64,000 bases of DNA from the NCBI GenBank assembly GCA_023525975.1, contig CM042024.1:95173880-95237879 (forward strand). The letters run 5' to 3'. Below the pieces are notes generated by a model that saw only the letters and a list, made by a program, of their open reading frames with translations, was not told the DNA's origin and ran no database searches. Shown here in pieces: positions 33,384-46,200 of this stretch. Each line of letters opens with the position of its first letter. Positions within the stretch are counted from its first letter, which is position 1. This DNA comes from Smallanthus sonchifolius (taxonomy: Eukaryota; Streptophyta; Magnoliopsida; Asterales; Asteraceae). The translations under genes and the position numbers were made by a program.

Positions 33384-35053
33384 GTATATGAAAATCTTTG
33401 TACTCAAGCTTGTATTGATAAGGTCCTTGGATACAGGAAACATAACCAGAATCTCATAGATCAAAATGAAGAATTTCACCAAATAAAATCTGAATTTAAA
33501 AAGGTTGAAAACAGTTACAAGGAAAAGGTTGATTGTTTAAAGAAAGAAATTTCATCATTAAAACATGAACAAACAAACCTTGAAACTCAAATTGATGATC
33601 TTTTGGTTAAGTTAAAAGCTACAACGGCCGAATTAGCAGACCAAAAGGTCCATGTGGAAAATTATGAGTTTGCATCTAAAAAACTGCAAAGACTTTTGGA
33701 TGCTCAAATTCATGAAAAGGTAACTGCTGGTCTTGGATTCCAAGTTGAACAACCCTACAATGCTGTTCCTCCACCCGCTGACTATGTAGCCATTCATGAA
33801 ACAAGTTTCAATCTTTCCAACCTTGACATGGCCAACCGAAATCTTGACCCTGTTGTCCAAGCCCTGTGCAAGAATGCACTACTTCATTCGAGTCTGAGTC
33901 AACATGCTCAGACTCCACTGAAACCAATAAAGTTTCATCACCACCTACCTGTGAAGTTATTAAAGCCAACAAACCAAGCCCTTTCATCCCTTCAAAAACA
34001 GTACCAGTATCTCAACCAACCAAACAAATCAGAATCAGCTATCCTCCCGAAGGAAGAAAGCTAACTGTTGAAAAGGGACAGTCTTCAACCTCCACCAACT
34101 CAAAGCCTCAATCCAAATCAATCCAACAAAGGAAGGTGTTTGACATATGTCATGCGCCCGGAGAGAGAGCTCCATATGTTCAAAAGACATTGGAAGAAGC
34201 CACCTTTGAGCACAACAAATCTCACCCCTGGAACTTCAAAGGCTTGTTCAAACGAAAGGACTATGTGCACTTTCAAAGGGACAAACTGGCTAAATCATGC
34301 TTTCTGTGTGGGAAATACAATCATACTGCCAGCACCTTCTTCTATTACCATCAACAACAAAGAAACCTAAAGCAACACGCTTTTGAGAAAACAAACAAGA
34401 ACAAAAAGGTAAGAAGCTTTGAAGCCAAAGCAACTCAATTCAGAAACTCTCTATCCCCACCAAGAAAGCATCTGCCAAAACCTTAACAATCTTGCATCAT
34501 CTGTGGTGAATCAGACCACTTTACTGAAAATTGTAAGTTTAATCCTCTCAACCAGGTTCTTTATCAAATTCCTCTTCAACAAAAGCCTATCAGTAAGATG
34601 AAGAAGGGTAGGCATACTTCGGAGATTAAACAATCAACAGCAAACAAAACTGCTGCTGATCAAGTAAGACTCGAGCAACCAAAGGAAAATCCTTCATCAG
34701 CAACCAAGATTGCTGCTGCCCAAGTTAAACCATCAGCAGCCAACAAAAATGTTGCTGATCAATTAAAGCCCAAGCGAGCTAAAGACAAGTCTTCAGCAGC
34801 AACCAAGATTGCTGCTGCTCAAGTAAAACCATCAGCATCAAGAAAATCTGCTGCTGATAAGCCAAAGTCCGCAGTTGCAACATCTGCTGCTGACAAAGCA
34901 AAGAGAGCCAGAAAACCACCAATTCAGCATTGGAAAGCCAAAATTCCTCCAAGAATCATCATTGGTTTCGTTGAATGCACACATGCTGATACTGATAATC
35001 CAAGAAACCTTTTTTACAAGGATGCAAGCTCTTGGATTCCTCCCACTAACTAG
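33384..35053 (+). pseudogene. copia gag-protease linker with coiled coil and extra zinc knuckles
   Basis: After the first knuckle comes a Lys/Glu-rich heptad region (about 33400-33720) likely to form a coiled coil. A degenerate knuckle follows (CFLCGKYNHTASTF, final Cys lost), then a good one (CIICGESDHFTENC, about 34493-34534). The segment 34600-34900 encodes reiterated SAATKIAAAQVKPSA-like peptides built on CAGCAGCAACC / GCTGCTGAT DNA. Frames change at about 34060 and 34590. Confidence 0.75.
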
Positions 35054-35064
35054 ATCTCTCTCAT

Positions 35065-35496
35065 GTGCAGGGACAGCCAGGTCACAAGAATAACACCTGG
35101 GTGGTAGACAATAGTTGTTCCAGGCACATGACAGGCAACAGATCCATCCTCTCCAACTTCAGACATTTCAATAGAGGATATGTTGCATTTGGAAGTGACT
35201 CAAAAGGAGGATCTATTACTGGACAAGGAACTGTGTCCAATGAAAGAATGAGTATTGAAAAGGAAAACTATGTCAAAGAATTGGACTTCAATCTCATGAG
35301 TGTTTCCCAGGTCTGTGATAGAAAGCATTGGATGCTCTTCACAGATAAAGAATGCTTGACAGGTTTAATCATCAGCAAAGAATTTGCCTCTGACTGCTTT
35401 AAGTTATCAGCAGGAACAAGTTTCCTACGGATAGTTTTAAGGCTCTCAGCAGCAACATCCTTGCTGCGGATTATTGCATCCATCAGCAGCAATTGA
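35065..35496 (+). pseudogene. copia protease remnant
   Basis: Encodes TWVVDNSCSRHMTGNRSIL, the copia protease active-site region, with D-N-S in place of D-S-G. It then reads VAFGSDSKGGSITGQGT and LDFNLMSVSQVCDRKHW, the usual continuation towards the GAG-pre-integrase domain. It then passes into ATCAGCAGC-rich sequence and stops at 35494. The integrase that should follow is missing. Confidence 0.82.
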
Positions 35497-35499
35497 GTT

Positions 35500-35881
35500 T
35501 GCTGCTGGCAGACTTAACCATCCACAGCAACCAAGCTTGCAGCGGATAGGCTTAACCATCCGCAGCAACCAAGTTTGCTGCTGATGGGTAAATCTAAGTC
35601 CAAATTAACCTTTACCCGCTGTAAAAACTTTTAGTCTTTACCATGACTGCTTTAGTGTATTACAGCTGTAACAGTAAAAAGTGAACAAGGTTGTACTGTA
35701 CAAGTATTTTTGATTTTTCTCTCCTCTGCCGTTATAACACAAATCAAATTTCTTCACCACCTCTTCACATTCAATTTCACCCTAACTCCCATCACTTTCT
35801 CTCAAGCCTCCACAACATTCAAAGCTTTCTATCCTTAACCACCCTTCAAAAACCTTCCTCTTTCCCTCCAAACCCAACAAA
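35500..35881 (+). other. Junction between protease remnant and accessory frame
   Basis: Contains near-tandem CTTAACCATCCGCAGCAACCAAG repeats (about 35513-35585) resembling the ATCAGCAGC-rich part of the LTR. A pyrimidine-rich leader runs from about 35700 to the ATG at 35882. Confidence 0.6.
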
Positions 35882-38800
35882 ATGGCAGAGGTAGACTTAA
35901 ACCATCCCGATGATAAGTTCTCTCCATATCACAACCTAACGACATACTTAATCAAAGGAAAGAAGTCTGAGGGATTCAATGACATGATCGACTTTCTCTG
36001 TCGATTAAAGATACACCATGCACTCACTGTAAACCCAACCACTTACATTCCTCACATGGAGGACTTCTGAAACTCTACCGTATACTCTACCGAACAGGGG
36101 ATACCCCAAATCCAAGCCAAGGTAGATGGCAAAGACATCACCATCACTGAAGCTACTCTACGAAAACATCTCAAGCTTCAAGACGAGGGGGCCGCCATTT
36201 CATACTCGAAGGAAGAATACTTGAGGACCTTTGTATCCATAGGGTACACTGGAAATCAGAACGAGTACACAATCGAAAAGGCGCTGATGGGCCCTCCATG
36301 GAAGTTTCTATGCCACACTCTTCTATAATGCATATCCCAGAAGAGAAGTGGATGGCATCAAGTGAGCTCTGCACTTGCCTCTGCTGTTCATGGTATGGTT
36401 TCTGGACAGGGTTTCAACTTTGCACATCTCATCTTTGAAGGTTTGAGATATAACCTTCAAGAAGGTGCAAAGCAATCATTTTTTATGTACCCAAGATTCT
36501 TGCAGGAGGTTTTCAATAATAAATTAAAAGATCTTTCAAAATATACAAAAATCTATCTTATACTAGGACATAAAAATAACATTTTTCAAAGTATGAAAAC
36601 TGTTTTCAAAAAGTTCTCAGGGGTCAATGTTCCATTGTTATCTACAATGATGAACATACAAAGCACCCAGGGTGACAGTTCAGCAATCCCAGCTGATACT
36701 GATCCCATAACCTCCTCTTCACATCCTGAACAACAATCTGCTTCCACTATTCAAACCCATGTGCATACTACTAAGGATGCACAGGCACAAAAATTACTTA
36801 CACATGTTTTGGATGTAATCGTTCAACTGGAACAAAGGACCCCAGTTGCGGCAAAATATACTAGAAAAAGGAGCAAGAAGACTCCTTCACTTCTTGTCTC
36901 AAAGGCCCAATCCCAACCTAAAAGCCCTCATTCAGAATACCAAAATTCTGATGAGAATATCAAAAGGGATAGCCACATCATTAGAGAGACTTCCTTGGAA
37001 GCTTCTCTATTAAGATCAGGATCACATCCCGGATCTATAGAACAACCCACTGAGCCATTCCATTATTTTTATTCTCTGAACTTAAGTGCAGAGGCACCTT
37101 GTCAAGATGATATACCTTCTCAAACAACCACTATCTCGGAGGTATTGATTGACTTGGCTGCTAGTGCACCTAACCTAAGTTCATCACCCAAGAAGGTTCA
37201 CTCTGGAAGTACTGATAGAGTGAATGTGGAAAGGGCTGTCACTACTTCTGGTACATCAACTAACCAGGAGGACAGTGATAACATCACTAAAACCCTAACC
37301 ACGGCAACTCACAGTGAGGATGTTTCCTTTGAAACACTCTTCACTGAGAGGAATCCCAGGTGCCAAGAAAACCAGGGTGATGGGGATGCAGAGGCTAGGC
37401 CTAAGACCCCATCCCGCTCCAAGGATTCCACAACTGTGGATGAGGACAGTCTGAAACTCAAAAATATGGAATTGACGGCCAGGGTGGCTATGCTAGAGGC
37501 TGAAGTGTCCAAACTAAGGCACCAAGTCTCTATGCATGAAGCCCATCAATGCCCAACTGTGCCTACTCCTTCCCTTGTATCAGTGGGAACTCAAACAGAT
37601 GCAACCCTTTACACTGATGCAACCAAAAAGGGGGAGATAGTCGCAGTAGAAGATGATGCTGACAGCCTTGAGGACTGGATTTAAGAGCAGGCTGCATTTC
37701 AAAGTTCCTTATTCAAACCTGCCTTTGTTCAAGTTCATGACTTGCCAGACTCAGTAGATGAAGAGGAAGAAATCACTGAGGATTGGAAGTTGGTTGTTCG
37801 AGCCTGTGATGAGGTGTTGACAAATACAATTCACCATGAAGACACACCTCCATCAGTCAGCATTCTTCCTGAAGCAGCGGCCATAATAAGTCTAACCACT
37901 GCCCCCAAATTCACACTGACTGCAGACAAGCTAGATTTTGACTCCATACTAGCTTGGGGGTATGATGGTCAATCCGAGAGATTCTGGATTGTGAAAGAGT
38001 TCAGCGGAGTAGAAGAGCTGAACTGGGATGCACTAAATCCTCTTCAAGTGCTTGAACTGTATTTATCCAGCTGCATCAACACCTCTTCAGATCTCTCAGC
38101 AAAACTTGCAATCTGCAAGTTCCAAGACCTAATGGAGGAAAATATGCCCTGGTTTGAAGCACTATTAGAAGAAGCAAACAGGGTGGCATATCCTAAAGAC
38201 CACGTAGAATCTTCTACAGCAGCAGGCCAAAGACTGGCTCCAAGTAGACTTGACATGATCAGGAGCAGTACTTTAACTGACGAAGAAACTGTTTGCTGGA
38301 GAAGCTTCATACACAATGAGATGGTCAGGAGACTGGCAGTGCTAGGATGGTCGTGCACTAGGCCCTCTGGCTTCACCTTCTTTCTGAGTGATGGATCATC
38401 TGTCTTCTTTAACCACATCAATGAGATCCTACTCCTCAACTAAGACTTCCTATACAACATTTTTTAGCTCAGAATACATATCTGCAATGTCAACTCCTTA
38501 GAGAGCCAAGCAATGATCAAGACTATCAAATCTCATCTTGAAAAGGAGGGACACCTTGCAGAAGATGCCTCATCTGACTCAGATTTCTCTTTTCTCTCCT
38601 CACCAACCACCACTCTGAACACTGCAACAGAATCTAGAAGAACAGAGTTGGAGGATGTAAGGAAAAGTTGGAAGGAAGTAACTGGGTGTGAATGAGAAGA
38701 AGATGAAGCAAGAAACCTTCCCCCATCCACTCCCCAAACTGCCAATGAAGCTGAAGCAGAGATCCCAACAGTATCTAAAACATCTGTTGTTGTGATCGAT

Positions 38801-40230
38801 GAAGTTGAAGCAGAGGCATCAACCAAAGCCAAGGGGAAGGGAGAAATGACTGAAGAGGTGGAAGAGAGACTAATGAAAGAGCAAAGGGAAAGGGAGGAAA
38901 GAAGAAGAAGAAGAGAAGAAGAGGAGATGACAGAGCTAAGAAAAATTCAAGAAAGAAAAGCTGCCATGCTCTTTAGAGAACAAAAAATCTAACTGTATGC
39001 TAAACAACTGGATGATCTCAAAGCCAGATTTCCTACAGCTTCTCAATTACAAGAAGATGAAGCCCTAGCTCTTTAGCTGCAGGAACAGTTTAACAAAGAA
39101 GAAGAAGAAAGGGAGAAGAAGAAAAGGGAAGAGGCTAAGTTCAGAATAACTGATTCTGAACTAGCTAAAGGAATGAGATAAGAATGGATAGCGGCTCTGA
39201 TTTCTCAAGGGAGGATGCAGACTACCTTGAGAAACTATCAAATAAAGAAATCTACAGAGCCTTCATGGGTCAGCAAGGTCAATTGGAAAATAAGAAAAGG
39301 GATGAAGAAGAAGAAAAAGCCAAGCAAAAATCCAAGAAGACCATTGCATTCAACATAAGGACCCATGAAGAAAGGAAGGTCATGGCTGACTTCCTGAAGG
39401 CCAGAGGAGAAAGTGGAAAAAGGCTAGGCCCAATGAGTTTCATGAACTTGCAAGCATTGTATTCCAAAGTCAAGAATGAAGAGGAAGAAAGATTGGGGAA
39501 GACAGGCTCCAAGAAAAGGGTGATAACTCAAACTGCTGAACACAAATCAAAGACCCCAAGACTTCTCCCTCATCCACAACTTCCTCCTCCCACCATACTT
39601 CCACTCTCCAGCCTAGACCTCATTCCTCTCTTCCCACAAATTCCAAATCCCTCCACCCAGCTCCTCCTCATCAGCAGCCTTCCAAGAAGAAAACCAAACC
39701 TACCATCACACCAGAAGACTCAACAAAAATAGTTGTCTGGTTCTACAACACTCAAGACAAATGGTTTGAAGTCTTCAGGGGAAAGGAAGAACTGAAAAGA
39801 TCTATCTATAAATCTGTTGATGAGGTACTGCAACTCCCAGACTCAGATCTAAGAAAAATATTGGAGTTGGGTGAAGCCCATAAGCCATAGAATGAAGGTG
39901 GGAGACATCCTTTACTAGCAATCAAACATCACTTCAACCCTAGTAAAGATGTAATCATTGATGCCAAACCTCTTCAATCACATTCTCCATTCACTAGTTG
40001 GTCCTTCAAGGCTGATACCAAAGAGTTTATCTTGATTGATGTTAAAGGATAGAAGATGATATGTTCAAGTAAGGCCATCTTCAAAATGACAAGCAAAGAC
40101 ATAAAGACTCTATCTGAGCTTCCTCTAAACAATCCCAGCCAGGACCCAAGAGGCTATGGGGTAGAAAGGATAGTCTGTAACATGGAAAAGCTTCAGCAGC
40201 AAAAGCAGTAAGAGAGTTTTGCTAGCATCA
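35882..40230 (+). pseudogene. Long accessory frame of unknown function in the copia element
   Basis: Pieces at 35882-36330, 36362-37684, 37742-38443, 38513-38992, 39184-39732 and about 39732-40020 follow one another in plus-strand frames separated by single stops or shifts. The N-terminal part (MIDFLCRLKIHHALTVNPTT, WKFLCHTLL, FNFAHLIFEGLRYN, FFMYPRFLQ) resembles a protein family common in Asteraceae genomes, often beside copia genes. I recall this from memory and know no named domain. The middle is Ser/Thr/Pro-rich with a coiled coil at about 37450-37530. Further on are a Glu/Lys/Arg-rich helix region (38800-39500) and a final conserved-looking block (WFEVFRGKEELKRSIYKSVD). It could be a captured host gene or an envelope-like extra frame; function unknown. 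Confidence 0.6.
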
Positions 40231-40244
40231 GTCTAGGGGGAGTT

Positions 40245-40994
40245 TGTAGAAATAAAGACTGATGGCTACAAAATTCTCTAAGTACAACTGCTGTCGACCT
40301 CAGAGTTTGCTACAGATCGACAAACTGCTGCGGATAAGCTTATCTGCCGCGGATACTTGTTCTTCTGCTGGAGAACAAATCTGTTATGGACAGCCTTATC
40401 TGCTGAAGACCAAAGTTGCGACTGATAGGCAAATCATCAGCAGCTGTGGACAGTTGTGTCTTGCTGCTGATCAATAATATTGCTGCTGATAGACATTCCC
40501 TCTGAAGATCAAACGTTGCAGCTGACTGGCTTCGATAAAGCAACCATTACCACTGACAACTTTCTGCTGCAACACTGACACACTCCACGCAGAAAGAATG
40601 TTACTGGTGCAAGACAATAAAAGACAACGACGCTCTTCTTCCAAGGACTCAAGCAATGGTGCCTAAGAAGACGTTTGAGTAAAGATAACTTTTGTAGTAT
40701 TTATTGTCGTTACATGTAGAATAGCTTCAATACAAGATCAATAGCTTGTGTTAGATCTGATCCTTAGAATCAAGGGTCTGTCTTGATTCTAAGTTACTAT
40801 ATAAGTTGTACTTAGAGTCATTGTATAAGTGTGCTTTTTCTTAAGAGTTTTCTCTGTAATCTTGTAATCTTTAAAGCTAAATACAAATTACGTTTATCAG
40901 TATTCTTCTTGTTTACTTGTTTACATTGCTTAGTTGTGATTGTTTCCGCCAATCTCAACTAGAATAGAACCATCTTGTATTCACCGATCCTACA
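40245..40994 (+). repeat. 3' LTR of the copia element
   Basis: 750 bp, preceded by the purine tract CTAGGGGGAGTTT. Followed directly by the CACCA duplication and then by the Athila gag. Confidence 0.93.
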
Positions 40995-40999
40995 CACCA

Positions 41000-41505
41000 T
41001 CTTCCTGGGTGAAAGTGGTGATATCATTTCTTAGTTTTGCAGTTTTTGCTGGCGGGAAGTATTTTTACAGGAATTTCTAAGCTAGATCATCCCATGTAGT
41101 GATCGACCCGGTAGGAAGAAAGTTTAGCCATGCCTTAGCTCGTTCCCTTAAGTAAAAGGGAAACATTCGGAGGCGAATTACGTCATTCGAAACCCCATTC
41201 AGTTTGAAAGTGTCACAAATTTTGAGGAAATTTGCAATGTGGGCATGTGGATCTTCATCGCGTAATCCATGGAAAGTGCGTGATGACTGGATCATGTGGA
41301 TATCATGAGATTTGATCTCAAAGTTGTTAGCGTAAACTGTTGTCCTTGTGATACTAGACCCCAAAGCCTCTAGTGACAGTCGTGCGAAATCGAAAATAGT
41401 GCGGTTATCTACGGCCATTCTTCTCGTACGGTTTTCACGTATTCGGCGGTGAAAGAATCTTTCAGGCTCTGCTAAAGGCAAATCCGTAGTGGAGCTATGG
41501 CTCAT
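41000..41505 (-). pseudogene. Athila-like gag N-terminus
   Basis: Begins MSHSSTTDLPLAEPERFFHR and continues with the gag core: LRDEDPHAHIANFLKICDTF, RLRMFPFYLRERAKAWL and GSITTWDDLA. An in-frame stop follows immediately (about 41077) and another a few codons later. The frame then reads YFPPAKTAKLRNDITTF up to the copia insertion and rejoins gag at 31309. In Ty3-type elements this protein forms the particle shell. Confidence 0.87.
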
Positions 41506-41591
41506 ACACTGGCTGCAACAAAATGTAAGAGAGAAATAGATGAAAATGATAAGGCAAATCCGTTAACTTGAATTTTTCTTGAAATCACCGT

Positions 41592-41610
41592 GTCCCCGGC
41601 AACGGCGCCA
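41592..41610 (-). other. Primer-binding site of the Athila-like element
   Basis: On the minus strand TTTTTGGCGCCGTTGCCGGG follows the LTR end after a few bases. This is the tRNA primer site typical of Athila and Tat gypsy elements and fixes the element's orientation. Confidence 0.88.
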
Positions 41611-41616
41611 AAAACT

Positions 41617-43248
41617 TGATGTATCGTTTTTAATATATAAAAATATAATATATTTTTATAATGGTTTTACGAGATCAGGTTTTAAATTTATAAAATGATA
41701 ATTACTTTAACTTAAAAACACACACAATATGCAAGTATACCTATCGCAACGTAATATAGTTTAGGTAAGAACCAAGTATCGAACCAATAGACACGGTCGA
41801 GTTCCTGTACTCAACATTTGTTATCGTTAGCCGGATCAATTAGTGAGTGGGTTTTGTGTGCTTATGATGTAGAATGGTAAATGACAGAAAAGTAAATAAC
41901 TGTAAAGTAATAACAGAAAAGTAAAAACGTGCGTGATACGTATAACAGGAATGTAACTAGCAGAATAGTAAACAACAAGAAAGTAAATATCTCGGAAATG
42001 ATCAGGTCACGAAAAGTATTGCTTCGGGCTTCGAATCAGCTTGGTACGTGATAATGTTAAGTTGACTAATCCAGTGATATGACTACTACAAACTTGTGAC
42101 TCGGGTCACCGCTAGAGCCTCGTCCTCACGACATTTGATTCACGAATTAAAATCTTTAAATTAAAATGGTAGTGCCTCCCGTTAGGGACAACAGTTACCC
42201 TCAACCCTTTGAATGGTCATCTCCGGGTTGGTTTAAGACATCGAACGTAAATGCTTTGTATTAAAGTTAAATACGTGATTACACTTTGTTCACCGGGAGG
42301 CGGTGTAACAATGGGACCGAGTATAAAGACGTACCGTTCCCAACATGAGTTCACCAATTCTTGGTCGCATAATAAGTGCGTATAAAGACGTACAACCTTA
42401 CTGATGTTGACCTAGCCTTGGCCTATCAATCTTTGCTTGTATAAAGACGTACAAGCTTCAAAGGAAGTTTGATTAAAAAGGTTTTACGATCTTACACTTT
42501 AAAATCAAGAACACTCACAAATATAAAGACGGATTTAGACATTAATTAAAACCCACCAAATGGTGGTTTTAAGAACGAATAATTAAAGACAAAAACATAC
42601 CACTAGATTAATACGTCAAACATTAACATGCACCAAACATCATCTTCACCCAAGCAATACAAAAGTTTAGCCACGAATGGCCATACTAACTAGCGTAACA
42701 CTGAGTTTCGTAGGCTCTCCTATTGTGGAACAAGGAGGAAGAGTCTCTCTACTCACTACTACTACTACTCTAATACTACTAGAAACGAACTATTCGCTCT
42801 ATCTTTGGTTGTGTTGTGGTGTATAAAGGTGTATGGAATGAAGAACCCAAGCCATGCATTGGATTACACGGGCGTGCAAACACCTCGGGAATCAAACAGG
42901 GTACAAAGGACATTGTACTGGGTCCTTAGAGAGCAAGAAAGGGATTGCACGACCATGTAATGGGTTGCACGACCGTGCATCCCCCTTTCTGCTTCGTCTT
43001 TTAGCTGCTGGTTGACTTGTGTTGACCTGGTTTGACTTCTTGGGGGTCAAAGTTCGGGTTTGATCCTCCAAAAGCTTTTTTTCTTCATGTTTTAAGCTGG
43101 TTTTTGCTTTGTTTATCTTAGGACACCGAATAACTTGCAATTATGAAATATTAACGCATTAAGTATCAATTGCAAGGCTTTTGTTTGATTAGTACCATAA
43201 TATGGGGATTATTATGCATGCAAAACATGTATAATTTAGGGCATATCA
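41617..43248 (-). repeat. 5' LTR of the Athila-like element
   Basis: 1632 bp, near-identical to 25026-26701 with small indels. The stretch around 42850 lacks about 40 bp that carries one palindrome in the other copy. Confidence 0.92.
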
Positions 43249-43253
43249 CTATG

Positions 43254-46200
43254 GTTGTAAAATAACTGACAACGAAACAAAAGATAAATAAAAGAGTACC
43301 ATGTTTTTTGGTAACTAACTGCTTGATTTAATAAAAAACATTGTCTTCTAAACCGAACTTTTACAAACTGAGGTTCATCGGAATTTGCTTGAAAATTACA
43401 GCGCTTGGGATAAAACAACTTTAAAAGAACAAATCCCTCAAACCCCAGGTCTTTGAAGTTGTTTGTTTTTCTATAGACTGTGAATTTTTTAGTAAAACGT
43501 TGAAGGGGTGAAAACAAATAAAGGAATGTTGAATGCAACGGCGGTGAGTAGTTAGAGATTTCAAATCCTTTTGTTTAATTCGTCATAATTTGTAAGGAAT
43601 GCTGAAAGTTATTTTGGTGCTCAAAGTTTAATGAAAACTTCTGTAAGTCTGATAGAAACTTTCTGGTCCCCAAATCTCATTTGATGTTCACTGTGAAAAG
43701 TTACGAACTTTAGTTAACCAATGTAACTTGTCATGTAGCTTCCCTTAATTGGATTTTATCACCGCATACGACTATTACCTTTCAATAGGTCCCATATATG
43801 CACACCAGCACATACTCGCACTCTAATTTTCTACAAATGTTGAGTATAGCTCAAGTGCTATTCTTAGGAAACGATTATGGTTGCCTAAGTGTTATTTAAA
43901 ATGCCATGATTCTACAACATCAACAAATTAAAGTCTAAATAATACCGGCTGCATTAATGTGGAAAATTGGAAGAAAAATATAGGAATTAGGGATTAAGTG
44001 ACCACTTGTTACCTGCGAGTTATGGCGCAATATTCCCAAGCTGCATCAACAAATATATCATAGAGCATTTGGTATAGTTTGGGAACCACATCCTTTCCTA
44101 AAAAAAAAAAATAGGCCTCAGATGCATAAGAATATCCCTATGGTAGAAATCCAAACATGTCACCAGGGGCCATCCTTACAACATTTCCCCTGAATTGAAC
44201 ATTGCTAATCTTGATATTTCATCCATGTTTAAGAAAACATTCATCCCCTTAATTATGCCAACCAACCTAGTGCTAAGCGGAGTTCTGTCCCCATCATTCT
44301 TCATCAGAGTTGACATCCAATATTTGATTTTATCCCACTGTTCGATCACAGTTGGAAATCATGCAACTTTCCAACCTTGTGAAGCATTCCAATGTTCCAT
44401 AATTTTACCAGTAACTATTCAACCTGTTTTACCAGTTCTTTTTTGGTTTTTCAAGTGAAAAGATGATGAAAATTACTTTTGTGTTTGCAGGGTTAGAGAA
44501 CATGGAACTCTATGGGTGCCATATCTCAAATTTGTCCTCTAAAAGGTTTAAGAAACAAATGGCATTTCACCACCATGCTATTTTCTGCCACAAATGTAGC
44601 TATATCATGTGGCAATAATGGACAAAATATGCAACTACAAATTAGGCTGTTCAAACAAAATATGCAGTTAAGTAAGCTAATTGTTCCTAACTCTCAATCA
44701 AAAGACTGTTAGATTTTGAATCGGTGAATCCATCGCAACCGTTGTCGCCGTCGCCGATCCAAGATGAATGGAACCTATAATGTAGGAGACGAATAAGTTT
44801 CTAAATGATAGTATTTTAGACCAATTAACTAATTTTTAATTTAATTATAATGTAGGAGACAAATTACATTTGAAATGAATACTAAAATTGTTGTTTTTTG
44901 AGTCTTTATTGGATGAGAATATTGTGTTAACTTTCAATCGATTTAATGGAAGAATGATTTTTGTTTTTTGTTATTGTTTTGATGATTTGTTTAATTCATT
45001 TATAAGAAAGTTTCTGATGGATCAGCCTGATAATGTTCAGTTTACTTTTTTATTTTCTTATGTTTCAGTTGCTTTTTTATAAGATTGATTTGCTCTTAAA
45101 TTTTCAAATGGAGTATAAAGTTTTTGATAATTCTTCAGGTTCAGGACAATATCTGTAAGTCTGTAGACTAGGGTTTAACACCATCCTAGATTGGTGTTAT
45201 TCTTTGTGATTCTCATGGTTTTGCTCAGGTGAATAGTATAACAATTCTCGAAACCCAGAAAGATTTCTTTAACAATTTCTAATTATACTTTGATAATTTT
45301 GGTGATTTGATATTTTTCAAATCCACCTATTTTGACCCGAACCAATTTTGGTCTAAATCAGTTACGATAACTCTAAGCCAGTAAGAATAATAGCAAATAA
45401 ACAACAATTTGGAGACGAAGAGAATAACAGCAGCGTGAAATTAGTTTAAAATCAATATAAAACAAAGAATTATACCTGAACTAAATCAATGAGTACTTGG
45501 ACTGTTATTAGAAACATGTTCCACCAATTAAGAGTCTTGTTATTGTCATTAGAAATGTGTTCCACCAAATTAAACCCAACACCAAGAGGGCTTGATATTG
45601 GTCGTCCAAAACAATCCTACATACATGTCAAAAATATCAAGAGATGACTTTAAGTTCTTGGTTATAAAGATTTGATGAAAAATTAATGCATACATTTTTG
45701 TTCTCCCAAATCGCTTCTGAATCGGATGGTTTGCCAAAATAGATTGTGATTCTGAGAACGAATGTTTGGATTGAGGGTCTGTGGAATGATCGCCAAAATC
45801 GAATGGTGGTTGCTGTCAGAAAATTGATTGTGATTCTTCCAAAATTGCCAATGGTTGATCATGATTAAACCGATTGTGATACTTCCTTTCCCCTATCAAA
45901 ACCAAAATCAGAAACGGATGATGAATAAGATGTTAAGAAATAGAAAGGGAAGGAATCAAACAAAGAAAAGGTACAAACCTGTTGAGATCGAACACAATGG
46001 AAACAAAAATCAAACTACTTTCCTGCTAAATTCACATTCAAGTCGATCAAACATCGGTATCTTCATCGTCGATTAGGTCAGTTTTTTCCATCATTTACAG
46101 ATCTCCTTCATTCACAACCGTCTACTTGCCAGCAAATTTGAGAGAGCATTCGTTCTTAGGGTTTCATTTTCCGGTAGAGAGAAGGGGCAATGAAGATCAG

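Larger units (their letters stand above)
31310..40994 (+). mobile_element. Ty1/copia element with gag, protease and a long accessory frame but no pol
   Basis: LTRs at 31310-32023 and 40245-40994 run from TGTAGAAATAAAG to CCGATCCTACA. The primer site is TGGTATCAGAGC (32026-32037) and the polypurine tract is CTAGGGGGAGTTT (about 40232-40244). The perfect target duplication is CACCA (31305-31309, 40995-40999). It sits inside the Athila gag, whose minus-strand frame rejoins across it. The order is gag, zinc knuckles, degenerate protease, then about 4.3 kb of unrelated coding-like sequence. Integrase, reverse transcriptase and RNase H were not found. Confidence 0.92.
25026..43248 (-). mobile_element. 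Athila-like gypsy element, pol-less, split by a copia insertion
   Basis: LTRs at 25026-26701 and 41617-43248 are flanked by a perfect duplication CTATG (25021-25025, 43249-43253). On the minus strand the 5' LTR is the right one. It is followed by the primer site TGGCGCCGTTGCCGGGGA (about 41592-41610), the form used by Athila/Tat elements. Internal coding is gag plus protease only; no reverse transcriptase or integrase was found. A polypurine tract (AAGTGTGGGGTATTA on the minus strand) abuts the left LTR at 26702. The copia element at 31310-40994 sits inside gag. Confidence 0.9.

Noticed and set aside
43236..43538. 100-residue minus-strand frame at the Athila right border
   Set aside because: Extends into the LTR tip and shows no recognisable domain.
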